A stretch of DNA of 64,000 bases. Source: Rhizophagus clarus. Taxonomy: Eukaryota; Glomeromycota; Glomeromycetes; Glomerales; Glomeraceae. Positions within the stretch are counted from its first letter, which is position 1, and every line of letters begins with the position of its first letter. Shown here piece by piece: positions 26,446 through 40,130 of the stretch. The notes under the pieces are model-generated. The model did not search any database and was not told the DNA's origin. It saw only the letters and a program-made list of their open reading frames with translations. The stretch covers positions 620,001 to 684,000 of the forward strand of contig BLAL01000016.1 of the NCBI GenBank assembly GCA_015698045.1. The letters are read 5' to 3'. Made by a program: the position numbers and the translations under genes.

Positions 26446-27229
26446 TTTTTTTACAAATCCTTCTTTTGAGGGTTAATAATAATAGCGAGCGAAAATGGTT
26501 CCAGTTGTACACGCTTTATATATGTTTATGGGTAGTATACGTAAGTAGGACGTACGTCATGGAATAAAAGTAAGGCTACTCCGGCCTTCAAACCCCTGTG
26601 GTTAGATACAACCGAATGATCAATGATCATTGTATATTTTGTTTTAGTGATGCAAGACAAAATTCAAGTGTTAGAACATCAAAGGCAATTCGATGTAATG
26701 GGACAATTTTCTATGCACATCATATGGCAATTTATTTTACATGAGATAAATTATCAAGAATTTTATGTTTATCATGTGTCATATACTTTATCAATTATTG
26801 TACTTTATTTATTTTTTCGACTTTCGCTGCAGTTTTGATCTTTAGAATCGATTCCGATATCCTCCGATTTACGATTAGATCGGGTAGTTTATCCGACGAC
26901 AAATGAATTGACTTACCCTTTGAGTTAGTGAGAGACTATGACTTTCTATGTTACATTCAATACGGAACATAGAATGAATGTAGTACAGTAAATATGATTT
27001 CTTTTTTATTGTGAAAAAAATAAATATGGATATATTAAATTTAAATAATAATTAACAAAAAAATCTATACCAAAAACCGAATCTCTTCTTGGATTCTTTA
27101 ATAAATAAAGTCCGTTATTACAATATCATTGAAATAAATATATTATCTCGTTGAAAACAAATAAGTTTGATAAAATATTTTAAGGTAAAATGATTACTTT
27201 TTTGATAGGCCATTAATGACCCTTTCTAT
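26446..27229. other. Intergenic region between UBX and GFA1
   Basis: About 780 bp hold the UBX promoter and the GFA1 3' end. A hydrophobic open frame at 26623-26838 (+) has no recognisable features and is most likely chance. No RNA gene is seen. Confidence 0.5.
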
Positions 27230-29993
<2,764 letters not shown>

Positions 29994-31390
29994 TTTGATC
30001 TATTTTTGTAAATATTTTTATGTGAAAAGTGAATATAATAAAAATACAACAAGTGAAGAGAGAAGAACAAAAAAGAGCGTGGAGGAGGACAATTTATACA
30101 TTTTTGCACAAGGGGACTAACCCCTTTTTTAGAATGTCGCGCCATTTATCTTTGTCCACGACTGGCGCACAAAAAAAAGAAACTCTTGTTTTGATAGTCA
30201 AAGTTATCTCGACTATCTATTAATTTTGTAACACAAATCTGAGTTGATTAAAGCATTGTAATGTGTTACCTGCCTATTGTAATGTAATGTCGAGTAATTA
30301 ATGTTAGCGCTTAATACCGCATGAACTTTCTTTGCTATCCAATTCAAATTTATTAAGTGTCGGATGTGCCTCCTGGAAAGAACGCAGTGTGCAGAAGGGG
30401 TATTGCTGATAATTCAGTTTTCAATTTGCTCGTTCTCTAAATAACGATTTATAATTATAGCTAAGAAAGGATATAAAAAAAAAAATTTTTAATGATCGAC
30501 CAATGAAAATTCAATAAATTCCATATATTATTATTGGTCCGCATTCTTGCATGCTCAGTACATAACTGTTGTAAAACTTATATGCATCAAATTTATGATT
30601 TCTATTTATAGCTATAAACGTGAGATTGCGCACTGTTCATTACATTACATCTATTCTCTTTAATTAGAACCATAAAGCTTCAGGCTATTCTATTTTAAAA
30701 AGAACCAACAATCAAATGGGGCGCGATTTTTTGTTATTTTTAAAATCATTCGATCTGAAATTTAAATGAAAGATCGGCCCCCTGAGTAAAAATAAGCTTA
30801 TTGGACACTTGATCGTCATTTACATGCACTCTTTCTAAAAAAAGAATTTCGATCCGGCTAAAGTTTTAGCCAATTCGGCCAATCAGTCTGCTACTATTTT
30901 TGGATCTTCAGTTAATTTTTTTTTTTACAAAATAAACACAGATAAAATAATTGTAAATAAAAGGCTTTGATTTTTTAAATCAATATTAAATTATTATTAA
31001 TCTAATTTTATATATATATATATTTATTTAAATAATTAAAATATAAAAAATTATATTCTTAATTAGTAATTAATAATTATTTATTATCATTTTTATCATT
31101 ATTATTATTGATATCAATATTAATATCATTACTATCACCAATATCATTATCATTATTACCATTATTAATATCTATATTATCATTGTTTTTATTACTACCA
31201 ATATCATTATCATTATTGTTATTACTATCACCAATATTATCATCATTATTATTACCACCAATATCATCTTTATTATCATCATCTTTATCTAATTTTATGT
31301 AACTCACTTTAAGAAAATCCCACTAGCTTGGTATATTTTCATTAGGCTTACTTTTTTATCAACAATATTATCTGAATAGTAATGTTTATA
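29994..31390. other. GFA1 upstream region and start of repeat compartment
   Basis: 29994-30900 is mixed-composition DNA that should contain the GFA1 promoter, and I recognise no gene in it. From about 30900 the sequence becomes extremely AT-rich. At 31080-31300 it is a degenerate ATC/ATT trinucleotide tract that reads as Asp/Asn/Ile runs in one frame and Leu/Ser runs in the opposite frame, which is low-complexity DNA rather than a gene. Confidence 0.55.
31080..31300. repeat. Degenerate (ATY)n trinucleotide tract
   Basis: About 220 bp are built from ATC, ATT and ACC-type triplets (CAATATCATTATCATTATTA-like). Because the period is three, both strands stay open and give spurious low-complexity frames. 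Confidence 0.85.
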
Positions 31391-32520
31391 ATTTAATTCG
31401 TGATTCAGATATGAATGAGAGAGCCATTTTACGATTCTCAAATGTGAGTATTCTTACATAGGTAAATCCATCAATTTTTAGCCAAATCACTTGAAATTTT
31501 TACTGAAAGTACTTTGAGATTGGCTCTATCATATTAAAATATTTAATATAATATTTATAAACCTCAAAATTTTAAAAATTATTTACATAATAGGAGTAAT
31601 AAAAAATTAAAAAAAAATCAAGAAAAGTTTTTTCATAATTTTTTTTAAAGAAATGCTTGATTTATATTCAAAATATATGTTTTTATGGAAATATAATGTA
31701 TTTTTAAGCTTTTAAAATTAGTATTTAATTGATAATCCATGTAATAATAAAAAAAATCACTAAATAGATCATGTGCAAATAAAAAAAATTGTTTTTTATA
31801 ATTAATTTGTAATCCAGTAATTTAATTATAATTGGCATTTTTTGTTATATAACCCTTTAAATTTTCTGCAAAATAAAAAAAAGATTGTCAAAATTGGATC
31901 ATTAGATCATGAAAAAATAAAAAAAAACAACTTTTTTTAAAAGACAGCTACATTTGAAATTAGAAATTTAGTAAAAATTGTTTTTTTTATTTTTTCGTGA
32001 TCTAATGATCCAATTTTGACAATCTTTTTTTTATTTTGCAGAGAATTTAAAGAGTTACATAACAAAAAAATGCCAATTAAAATTAAATTACTGGATTACA
32101 AATTAATTACAAAAAATAATTTTTTTTATTTGCACATAACTTATTTAGTGATTTTTTTTCATTATTACATGGATTATCAATCAAATACTAATTTTAAAAG
32201 CTTAAAAATACATTATATTTCTATAAAAACATATATTTTGAATATGAATTAAGCATTTCTTTAAAAAAAATTGTAAAAAAACTTTTCTTGATTTTTTTTA
32301 ATTTTTTATTACTCCTATTATGTAAATGATTTTTAAAATTTTGAGGTTTATAAATATTATATTAAATATTTTAATATGATAGAGCCAATCTCAAAGTACT
32401 TTCAATAAAAATTTCAAGTGATTTGGCTAAATATTAATGGATTTACCTATGTAAGGACACTCACATTTGAGAATCATAAAATGACTCTCTTATTCATATC
32501 TGAATCACAAATTAATTTTA
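31391..32520. repeat. 1.13-kb near-perfect palindrome (foldback element)
   Basis: The left arm (about 31391-31930) and right arm (about 31979-32520) are reverse complements with few mismatches and almost no indels; base x pairs with base 63907-63908 minus x along the whole length. The unpaired centre is only about 48 bp. Internal landmarks such as TTGTCAAAATTGGATCATTAG (31885-31905) and its complement (31999-32023 area) confirm the pairing, as do the outer ends GTGATTCAGATATGAATGAG and its complement near 32490-32507. The arms carry no gene; the open frame at 32016-32252 is only arm sequence. It may be a foldback transposon or a recent inverted duplication. Confidence 0.88.
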
Positions 32521-33356
32521 TTCTGATGCTTATTTCAATTTTTTCTATTTCGTATAATATTTATTTAATTTATAAAAATTTGTAGTTTATTATATATAAA
32601 ATTATATTAATTAATCTACTTTACAATTTTACATATTCTAGATAATTACCACTTTTCATTATATACTTTTATTATTAAATTAATGCTGCTAATTATTCTG
32701 ATCTTATTTTTTTTTATTATGTTCTTTTTTTACTAATTTTTATTATTTAATAATTATTTATTTAAATGTAAGTCAGATGTATTTTTTATTTTTTTACAAT
32801 CTTTTATATAATCTTTTTAAATTAAATTTTCAGAATAATATTTAAATAAAAAATTATTTCATATCAATATTATATATTGCAATCCTTTTTTGCATTAAAA
32901 TATCTTTTAATAAAGTATAATAAATTAAAATTAATTAATTGTATATGTTTTATTTTAAATAATTAAATTTTATATCTGCTTTCTTCTTAAATTCATATAT
33001 TGCTTTCTACTATATTCTTTCATAAAATTTTAAAGAATATATATAATACAGGAATCTGAATTTATATAAAATTACTACATAATGAAGAAGACGTTGCTAT
33101 AACTTGATTACTTTGCTAAGGAATAGCATATAATAATTTTTTAGTCATTAGTTATCTTATAATAGAGGTTATATAGTATGGCAATACAAGTCCTAAAACC
33201 ATTATATTCATTCCTAATAAAAGAATAAAAAATAAAAAATAAAATAAAATTACTATATAAATATTCAATATGTTATATGGATGAATTTATATAATTAATA
33301 TAAAATTAGGAATAAATTAAATATGTATTTATATAATAAAAGCAAATTTTAATATA
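32521..33356. other. AT-rich repeat-compartment DNA
   Basis: Very AT-rich, stop-dense sequence without a recognisable coding remnant, RNA gene or clear repeat unit. Confidence 0.5.
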
Positions 33357-33516
33357 TATGGGGTCTTTGCAATAGAAAGATACGAAACTCAAAAAAATTT
33401 TTAAATTTACTTTATATGCTAATTATGTTTTTTATACTAAAATAAGTGTAAATTTAATATTAATTAAATTTTTTTTTTTTTTGAGTTTCGTACCTTTCTA
33501 TTGTAAAGACCCCATA
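33357..33516 (-). mobile_element. 160-bp MITE, copy 2
   Basis: It starts TATGGGGTCTTTGCAATAG and ends CTATTGTAAAGACCCCATA, with terminal inverted repeats of about 38 bp that include GGTACGAAACTCAAAAAA-type sequence. Its interior (CTTTATATGCTAATTATG) is the reverse complement of the interior of the copy at 2160-2318, so the two are the same family in opposite orientations. Non-coding. Confidence 0.8.
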
Positions 33517-33937
33517 TTATAATTATATTTTATATAAAATTAATAAATTAAAAAAATATATAATATATATATATATATTATATATAATATTTATAAAATT
33601 AAACTTCTAATTTTATAAATAAAAATAAAATATAATTTGATAATAAATTTAGTAAAAATTTATAAATTAACTTTTAATTTATAAATAGTAAAACATGATT
33701 ATTTATGTAAACTTTTATAATAATTTAAATGTATTAGTATAACAAACTAAATAAATTTAAATGTAATAATGTAATAGTTTTATAAAAAATTTTAAATATA
33801 ATAATATAATAAGTTTATATATAAAAATAAACAAAATTAGATATGACAGCGTAATAATTTTAAATATGATAATGTAACAAATTTAAAAGAAAAAAGTGAT
33901 ATAAAGAATTTAAGAACAAAAGGGTGGTAGTAAAATA
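33517..33937. other. AT-rich spacer before the 6.2-kb element
   Basis: No gene is seen. The sequence GTAAAATA at 33930-33937 is the left copy of the target duplication of the next element. Confidence 0.6.
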
Positions 33938-34348
33938 AGGACCTCAGACATTACTGATACAACTCATAATCATGAAAAAGAGCAAATTGATGTAAAATTT
34001 AGAAGCTAAAAAACATGTTTTTTGCAATTTTCTCATCAACCAGTAATCCAAATTGGATGAACTTTTTTTTAAAATGTAGCTCTCAATGAGATTTACAACA
34101 TAAAACAAAGTTTATCAAAATTGGTTAAATAGATGGCGAGATACTTTATTAAAAAATAACATTTTAAGTTTAACAATTAATTGTAAATTACGAAACTTAC
34201 TATTTGTAATTTCTCAGACTAAATATTCTGAAACCTATAAAGAAAAAAATGCTAGAAATCATTTTTTTTTAATAATAATAAAAAAGTTTCGTGTTAATAT
34301 CATTTTTTCTAATAATAAAAACAAAAAAATAAGTGACTCAGAACTTAC

Positions 34349-36240
34349 CATTTCTATATTCCGAACAGATAACAATGGGTAACCCAAACAACCTACAACT
34401 AAAAAGAGCAAAAAGAAACGTTAATAAAATGTTTCTAAATGAAATAATATTAAAGTCCAAGTCCCAGTAACTCACCAAAGACGAATCACATACCAGAACC
34501 TACAAAAGAAGTAAAAATAACATCAGTTGATCTTTTTATTATAGTGAAATTAAGGGACATTACAAAACTTACCATTTTTACTTTCTCTACTCACTCAAAG
34601 TCTGAAGCCTACACAAAGAGAAATGGAATTTAGCATTTCTATTTAGAAAAAAAACAAACAAAATAACATATTAAGTTTCGCGAAATAAACTGCTCACAAC
34701 TATTATGTTGTTCTATCACACATTCCAGTATTGAATTAGAAATATCTATAAAAAAAGAAATATAAAGAAACTTTAAAAAACGTATAAAAAAATAAAATAA
34801 AATTAGCAGTGAAACTCACCAGTATCCCCTAAAAAGAACATTTCATTAAAGGTAATAAGAAAAATATATATATATAATTTTTACATCAAATTTTCTACGT
34901 ACCTAATGCCTCAAAGAACTAGTCGCCTACAAAAAAAGAATAAATAAAACGTTAATAATCGTTTCATTTTAAGAATTTATAAAATTAAAAAACTTTGCCA
35001 ACTGAACTTTTCACGTGATACCCGTCTATAAAGAAAAATGTTAAAATGTTTCATTAAGCAAGGTGGTCACCTATAAAATAAAAAAAAAAGAACTTTTAGT
35101 AAAGTTTGTTAAAATAATAAAATTTTAAAAACTTATCTAATGTCTGGTATTTCAAAATCAGAACTGACCCTTATTTACTCACGCATTATGATTCGTTAAA
35201 TCATTCTTCAGCTCCTTCGTCACCCATCTGTCTATTATTCCATCATATTCTTTGATCTTTTGTGATTTGAGAAAGATCAAGCGAACATCACGTTTAAGAT
35301 ATGCCAGGCTCCTGGTCTTTAACGCAACACAAAAATTGTAAAGAAGTTTCGCTTAGTAGTCTGCACCATCATGTTTTGTTAAATTAAATCTATCATCAAA
35401 ATCCACGCATCATAAGACCATCTAAAAAAAAAATAAAACTGAAATCATTAATAAATGTTTTGTTGTTATTGAAAGTAATAATAAAAAGATATATATCTCT
35501 CTCTTACTAAATTATATGCATCCAGTCACTAAGAGATTAAATAATTTTAGAAAAAAAATATATTTCTGGAATCCTCTATTAAAAATCTACTTGACAAAAG
35601 ACCTGATCGCCTAAAAAAGAGAGTAAACTGAAACATTAGTAAACGTTTCATTGAAAATAAATCTAAAAAAAAAGTTTTTGGATTTCCTTACCAAAATTAT
35701 GCACGCCAAAAAACTTAGTTGTCTAGAAAGAAATAAAAATAAGAATATAAATGTTAGCGTTAGTAAAGCGTTTCATTAAAAATTAATTTTAAAAAATAAA
35801 TAATTTCAGAATTCCTTACCAAAATTCTACACGTCCAAAATTTGATTGGTCAATTTCCATACCGAAATTCTATGTGCCTGTGAAGATCTAGCTGTCTAGA
35901 AAGTAAAATAAAAATGGGTATTGAAATGTTAATAAAATATTTTGTTTAAAAATTAAATTCAAAAAAAAAACTTTTTTAGATTTTTTTACCAAAATTTAAT
36001 GCGTCCAAAGTGCAGGTCACCTAAAAAAGAAGTTAAAATTGAAATGTTATTAGCAAACCGTTTCATTAAAAATTAAAAAAAGTGAAAATCAGATTTCACC
36101 TATCAAATTTTTACACGTCTAAAAACCCTGGTCGTCTAGTAAAAAAATTAAAATAGTAGAAATATTAGTAAACATTTTGTTAAAAAATAACCTAAAAAAA
36201 AAATAAACCTAACCAAAATTCACGCGTCCAAGAACCTGGT
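34349..36240 (-). repeat. Degenerate tandem array of splice-bounded mini-exon units
   Basis: Read on the minus strand, about a dozen units of roughly 90-130 bp each show a T-rich tract ending in TAG, a short core and then a GTAAG/GTGAG/GTACG-like donor. Cores include 34349-34392 (44 nt), 34476-34499 (24), 34573-34608 (36), 34820-34828 (9), 34903-34926 (24), 35691-35722 (32) and further ones near 35873-35895, 35990-36020, 36105-36136 and 36210-36240. The later cores are clearly related: ACGACCAGGTTCTTGGACGC, GTGACCTGCACTTTGGACGC and ACAACTAAGTTTTTTGGCGT, all ending in a form of AATTTTG before the donor. The spacers share TTAATGAAACG-type sequence. A few units have lost a consensus splice base. 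A segment at 35127-35418 is longer and unrelated. Confidence 0.6.
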
Positions 36241-36279
36241 CGTCTAGGAAAAAAATAAAAATAGAAATAAAAACTTTTA

Positions 36280-36720
36280 TAAAGGAAACAAAAAAGGAAT
36301 TATGAGAACTGAAAATGGAATCAAGGGAAGCAAAAAGGAATTAAGAGGAATGAAGAAGAACGAAGAGGAATCAAGAAGAAGGAAGAGAACAGAAGAGGGA
36401 ATTAAGAAGACCGAAAGAGAGAATAAAAAGAATAAAAGAGGGAATTAAAAAGAATGAAAAAAGCAAGGAAATTATTAGTAAAACGTTTCCTTAAGAAATA
36501 AATTCAAAAAAATCTCTCTTCTTTACCAAAATCTACTTGAAAAAGCGTGGGAAAATTAAGAGGAAAGGGGAAAAAGGACCAGATAATCAGAAAACAAGGG
36601 AAAGGAGATAAGGAAAAGCGAAAATATAAAGGAAAGGAAAGTGCGAAATAATGAAGAAAGAATAAAGGAAAAGGAATAAAGAAAAAAAGGATAGTTAAAA
36701 AAAAAGTTTAAAAAGATTTA
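36280..36720 (+). repeat. Purine-rich strand-asymmetric tract
   Basis: Over about 440 bp the plus strand is overwhelmingly A and G, with GGAATTAAGAGGAATGAAGAA-like irregular repeats. Pyrimidines appear only as isolated bases, apart from a short break at about 36480-36540. It shows no open frame. Such tracts can form triplex or R-loop structures when transcribed. Confidence 0.75.
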
Positions 36721-36790
36721 GCAGATCTTTTTTAAACTTCTATATTTACGGCTAAAGCAACTCAAAGCTTAATTCATTAAATTAATGTTG

Positions 36791-36828
36791 ATCACGTGAT
36801 ATGTGTGATATCAAGTTAAATATAAATA
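36791..36828. promoter_or_regulatory. Promoter-like ATCACGTGAT plus TATAAATA
   Basis: A perfect 10-bp palindrome ATCACGTGAT at 36791-36800 is followed 20 bp later by TATAAATA at 36821-36828 and then by a GC-richer GGGGCTCTTTCCC. The minus-strand version of 36814-36827 (ATTTATATTTAACT) recurs at 40530-40543, next to GATCACATGAT. A core promoter inside the TIR element is plausible but inferred. Confidence 0.4.
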
Positions 36829-37065
36829 GGGGCTCTTTCCCAAAATTTTTTTCATTTTTTTTTATATATTCGTAATTTTTTAATTTAATTTTTTTATTAT
36901 ATTTTATTTCCTTATTATAATTTATTACATAACTAATTTTTTTAATTTAATTTTTTTTCTTATTATAATTTATTACATATTTATTATAATTTAATTTATT
37001 TTTTTTTTCTTATTATAATTTATTATTAATTTTTTTATTATAATTCATTATAGTTGTGCTAAGTT

Positions 37066-37235
37066 ACAGATGTACATATGTACATATGATACATATGTAT
37101 CGTACATATAACATCTGTTTAACCTTATGAAAAGCCCCTCTCTGTAAACAGGTAGAGGTCCAATAGTGCCTATAGGAGAGAGCCATTGCTGCTCCCTCCG
37201 CCTGTTTATAGTAACAAAAAGAGGGAGTCTTCAGT
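37066..37235 (+). other. GC-rich segment with nested inverted repeats, possible structured RNA
   Basis: A palindromic AT segment (ACAGATGT at 37066 pairing with ACATCTGT ending at 37118) is followed by about 110 bp with unusually high G+C for this region. Two nested stems are visible: TAAACAGG (37145-37152) with CCTGTTTA (37201-37208), and inside it GGAGAGAGC (37175-37183) with GCTCCCTCC (37191-37199) around a 7-nt loop, with one mismatch. No tRNA, snRNA or rRNA signature is recognised. Confidence 0.45.
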
Positions 37236-37385
37236 AGTAAGACTTAGTATAATTATAAATTCTATATTTTTAAATTATTTCATAATGATATTATATTTCT
37301 GAGTTATTTCATAAAGATATTTATATTTTCAAATCATTTCATAATGATTATTATATTTATATTTCTAAGAATTTAAGTTGTTTTA

Positions 37386-37586
37386 TTATGATATATTAAA
37401 TTAAATATGTAGTATTTCATCTATATTTTTAAGCTATATCCATAAACTATTTCATAATAATATTTGAATAAATGCAAAATAATTTCATTATTACAAAGAT
37501 ATTTTATATATAGTATTGTATTTATATTTCTAAGTTATATTTACAAACTATTTTATAATAATATTTGAATAATTGCAAAATAATTT
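37386..37586. repeat. 101-bp satellite, left part
   Basis: Units of 100-101 bp marked by CATTATTRCARAG followed by ATATTTTATATATA, TTTATATTTCTAA and ACAAACTATTT. One clear unit (37487-37587) and one degenerate unit precede the retrocopy. The array resumes in the same phase at 39547. Confidence 0.75.
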
Positions 37587-37599
37587 CATTATTGCAGAG

Positions 37600-39546
37600 C
37601 GCAACTCTTCCTGCTGATCACCTTGCCCAAATTTACTGCGAAAAAAAAATAATAAAATTTTTAGGTAGTCAAGAGGAAACAACAAATATGTCTTCAGAAC
37701 TCTACGAAGTAGGAAAAGAGGACTTAGAGTTAGCTTTAACAGAAGCTGTTAATGAAGTATTTTATAATGATATAAATGATATATTTCCTAACATAATACG
37801 GAATATGTCTACCGAATGATATTTACAGAGATATATCCAAAGACAGCTACCAGACCTAGATTGGTCTACAATAAAAGAACTGCGAAAAGAGGGATATGGG
37901 TACTGAAGAACAGACTACTCCATAGAAATGGTTGGCTTTTTTTTAGCTTTGAGTCGCCACTTGCTGAAGCATTCCTGGCGATATATACAGGTATCTAACG
38001 GCAAAGGTGAAACAGAAGAATTGGAAGATAGTTCGTCTAATGATGAACCTGATATTAGTACTATAACTAGCAGTTCTACAGCAGCTAATAAATCCAAATT
38101 AGTTATTACATCTAACGCCCCAGAGGAGGAAATGGATATTTCATTCACAGAGGAGGACCAATCAGCATCCCAGTTGCACATCACAAAGGAAGATCAACCT
38201 AATATGGTTAGTTCCATGATAAAGGATAAGAAGAAAAGGAAAAAGAAGAAATCTGGCCAGAACCAATCACAAAAAGCCAATCAGGCGAACCAACCAATCC
38301 CATCTTCATCATCATCAAACCCTTTCGTATTAGAGAAATCATCACCAACATCGTCCAGTACATAAAAGCATGGCAAATCTTTTGGACGGAAAGACAAATA
38401 AGAGGATATTTATGGTGCAGATGAAGCAAATTTTATTGTCACTGGATTTTGCCCTTCACCAATGTCAAAGGCTGTTCGCGATATCCTAGTATATGACATT
38501 CCCACGAAATGGAGCAATATTAACATCCTGCAACACTTATCATCATGGGGTAGAGTCATTTCAATATAAGTCAAGCGGCAAAAGAAATATAAGACCGTAC
38601 ATTGTAAGTTCAAAATGACAGAGCTCTTCATGGAATATGACTCAAATAAGAGTTGAATGGCTCTATTAAATGCACTTCCAGTGCGTTAGTTCTCAGCGTC
38701 TTGGTCACTCAAAGAGCGGAAAGAAAAAGAGCAATACCAAGTTGTGATTGATAATCTGTCTGATGATATAAACATGACTACGCTAGCCCTCAAAGAAAAT
38801 ATAGTTTCCCTAACACAACGTGATATACGCATGTTCTAAGAGATCAAACTTCCAGATGAAACTAGGAAAATCATTGGTTATCTGTCAACATGGGATAGCA
38901 TGAAAGAATGCATAGATACCCCTATGATTTGGAATGGCGCATCGCTGAAATGGTCCTGCCACCTAGGACCTTCTAACGATAAGAAATCTTACAAATGTCA
39001 GATTGAGATTAAAACAAGTAAGACTTCAAATACTAATAATTCACAGAACTGGTCTCACAAGTCCAATATGGTCAGTACAGGTTTGAATCGTATTCCAATT
39101 GGCAATTGTCGAGATTCTAGACAAGCAAAGAAGATTAAAGAAGAGATACCCCTGATCTCGAATCGCTTTTCAGACACAAAAAAGAAATCATCTCTGAAGA
39201 AACCCCAGATTTCCAAGAAAAAGCTAGCAGCAGATATAGCGACAATCATGGAAACTCTGAAAACACTTGTTAGGCAGTAGACTAGGATAGTAATATCATA
39301 GGTCTAAGAGTGTACATGTGACCTTTAGTTTTTAGAATATTTCCTTATTATACCCCTTTTTTCCTTTTAAGATATCTAGATTAGCTAGCATCACTTAGTG
39401 CCCTGGTTTAGAGGCGTTATTGGTTGGACTGGGAGGTTTGGATCCTAGAAGCTCTCTTTCATGTATTTAGCGGCAGATTATTTCTGCTTACCTTTTTACT
39501 TAATAAAGTATTGCGTTATCAATGCCTATAAAGTTAAAAAAAAAAA
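37600..39546 (+). pseudogene. Poly-A-tailed retrocopy with decayed ORF1-like coding region
   Basis: The insertion is flanked by a 14-bp direct repeat, TCATTATTGCAGAG (37586-37599 and 39547-39560), and ends in AATAAAG, a short spacer and a poly-A run (39536-39546). These are marks of LINE-mediated retrotransposition. The coding sequence reads on the plus strand in three shifted pieces (about 37601-37819, 37928-38365, 38366-39280) with internal stops, for example TAG at 38687 where a Trp would fit before FSASWSLKERKEKE. Recognisable traits are an acidic Ser-rich region, a Lys-rich stretch (DKKKRKKKKSG), a segment SKAVRDILVYDIPTKWSN like an RRM start, and a basic Lys/Ser C-terminus. No reverse transcriptase is present. 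It may be a LINE ORF1-type transcript or a trans-mobilised host mRNA; which one cannot be decided here. Confidence 0.65.
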
Positions 39547-39960
39547 TCATTATTGCAGAGATATTTTATATATAATATTTTATTTATATTTCTAAACCAT
39601 ATTTACAAACTATTTCATAATAATATTTGAATAAATGCAAAATAATTTCATTATTGCAGAGATATTTTATATATAATATTTTATTTATATTTCTAAATCA
39701 TATTTACAAACTATTTCATAATAATATTTGAATAAATGCAGAATAATTTCATTATTGCAGAGATATTTTATATATAATATTTTATTTATATTTCTAAACT
39801 ATATTTACAATCTATTTTATAATAATATTTGAATAAATGCAAAATAATTTCATTATTACAAAATTATTGTAAAAATATTTCATGTATAGTATTTCATTTA
39901 TATTTTTAAATTATATTTGTAAACCCTTATAAAATAATATTAAAATAAATTCAAGTTTTA
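39547..39960. repeat. 101-bp satellite, right part
   Basis: Units starting CATTATTGCAGAG or CATTATTACA lie at 39548, 39649, 39750 and 39851, a regular 101-bp period with high identity, then decay. The array continues that at 37386-37586 and was split by the retrocopy. Confidence 0.85.
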
Positions 39961-40130
39961 CAAAATTATTTCAATATAATAAAAGTATCTTATAATTATT
40001 ATAAAATTAATTCAAAAAAAATAGCATTTTTAGTAAAGTATCCTTAAAAAACTAAAAGAGTAAATTGGCTTAATTTTGAGAAAAATGGGTAAAAAAAAAT
40101 GTGAGTTATTTTAGTAATGTCTGGGGTCCT

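Larger units (their letters stand above)
33938..40130. mobile_element. 6.19-kb non-autonomous TIR element
   Basis: The left end AGGACCTCAGACATTACTGA at 33938 and the right end, read on the minus strand (AGGACCCCAGACATTACTAA), match over about 31 bases with roughly five differences. The octamer GTAAAATA lies immediately outside both ends (33930-33937 and 40131-40138), as expected for an 8-9-bp target duplication (hAT or Mutator-like superfamilies). No transposase can be read inside. Instead it carries a minus-strand array of exon-like units (34349-36240), a purine tract, a promoter-like segment (36791-36828), a foldable GC-rich segment (37066-37235) and a ~101-bp satellite with a retrocopy inside it. 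Superfamily assignment is inference. Confidence 0.65.

Noticed and set aside
26623-26838. Hydrophobic 71-codon plus-strand frame between UBX and GFA1
   Set aside because: No conserved motif, no splice partners, and the composition is as expected from AT-rich DNA.
31077-31307. Asp/Asn-rich open frame on the minus strand with a matching Leu/Ser frame on the plus strand
   Set aside because: Both frames come from a degenerate trinucleotide tract; there is no domain, splice partner or codon pattern of a gene.
32016-32252. 78-codon plus-strand frame
   Set aside because: It lies wholly inside the right arm of the 1.13-kb palindrome and has no recognisable protein features.
34349-36240. A real multi-exon protein gene on the minus strand
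   Set aside because: Cores are tandem relatives with varying lengths, frequent stops and several lost splice bases, so a conserved protein is unlikely; kept as a repeat array.
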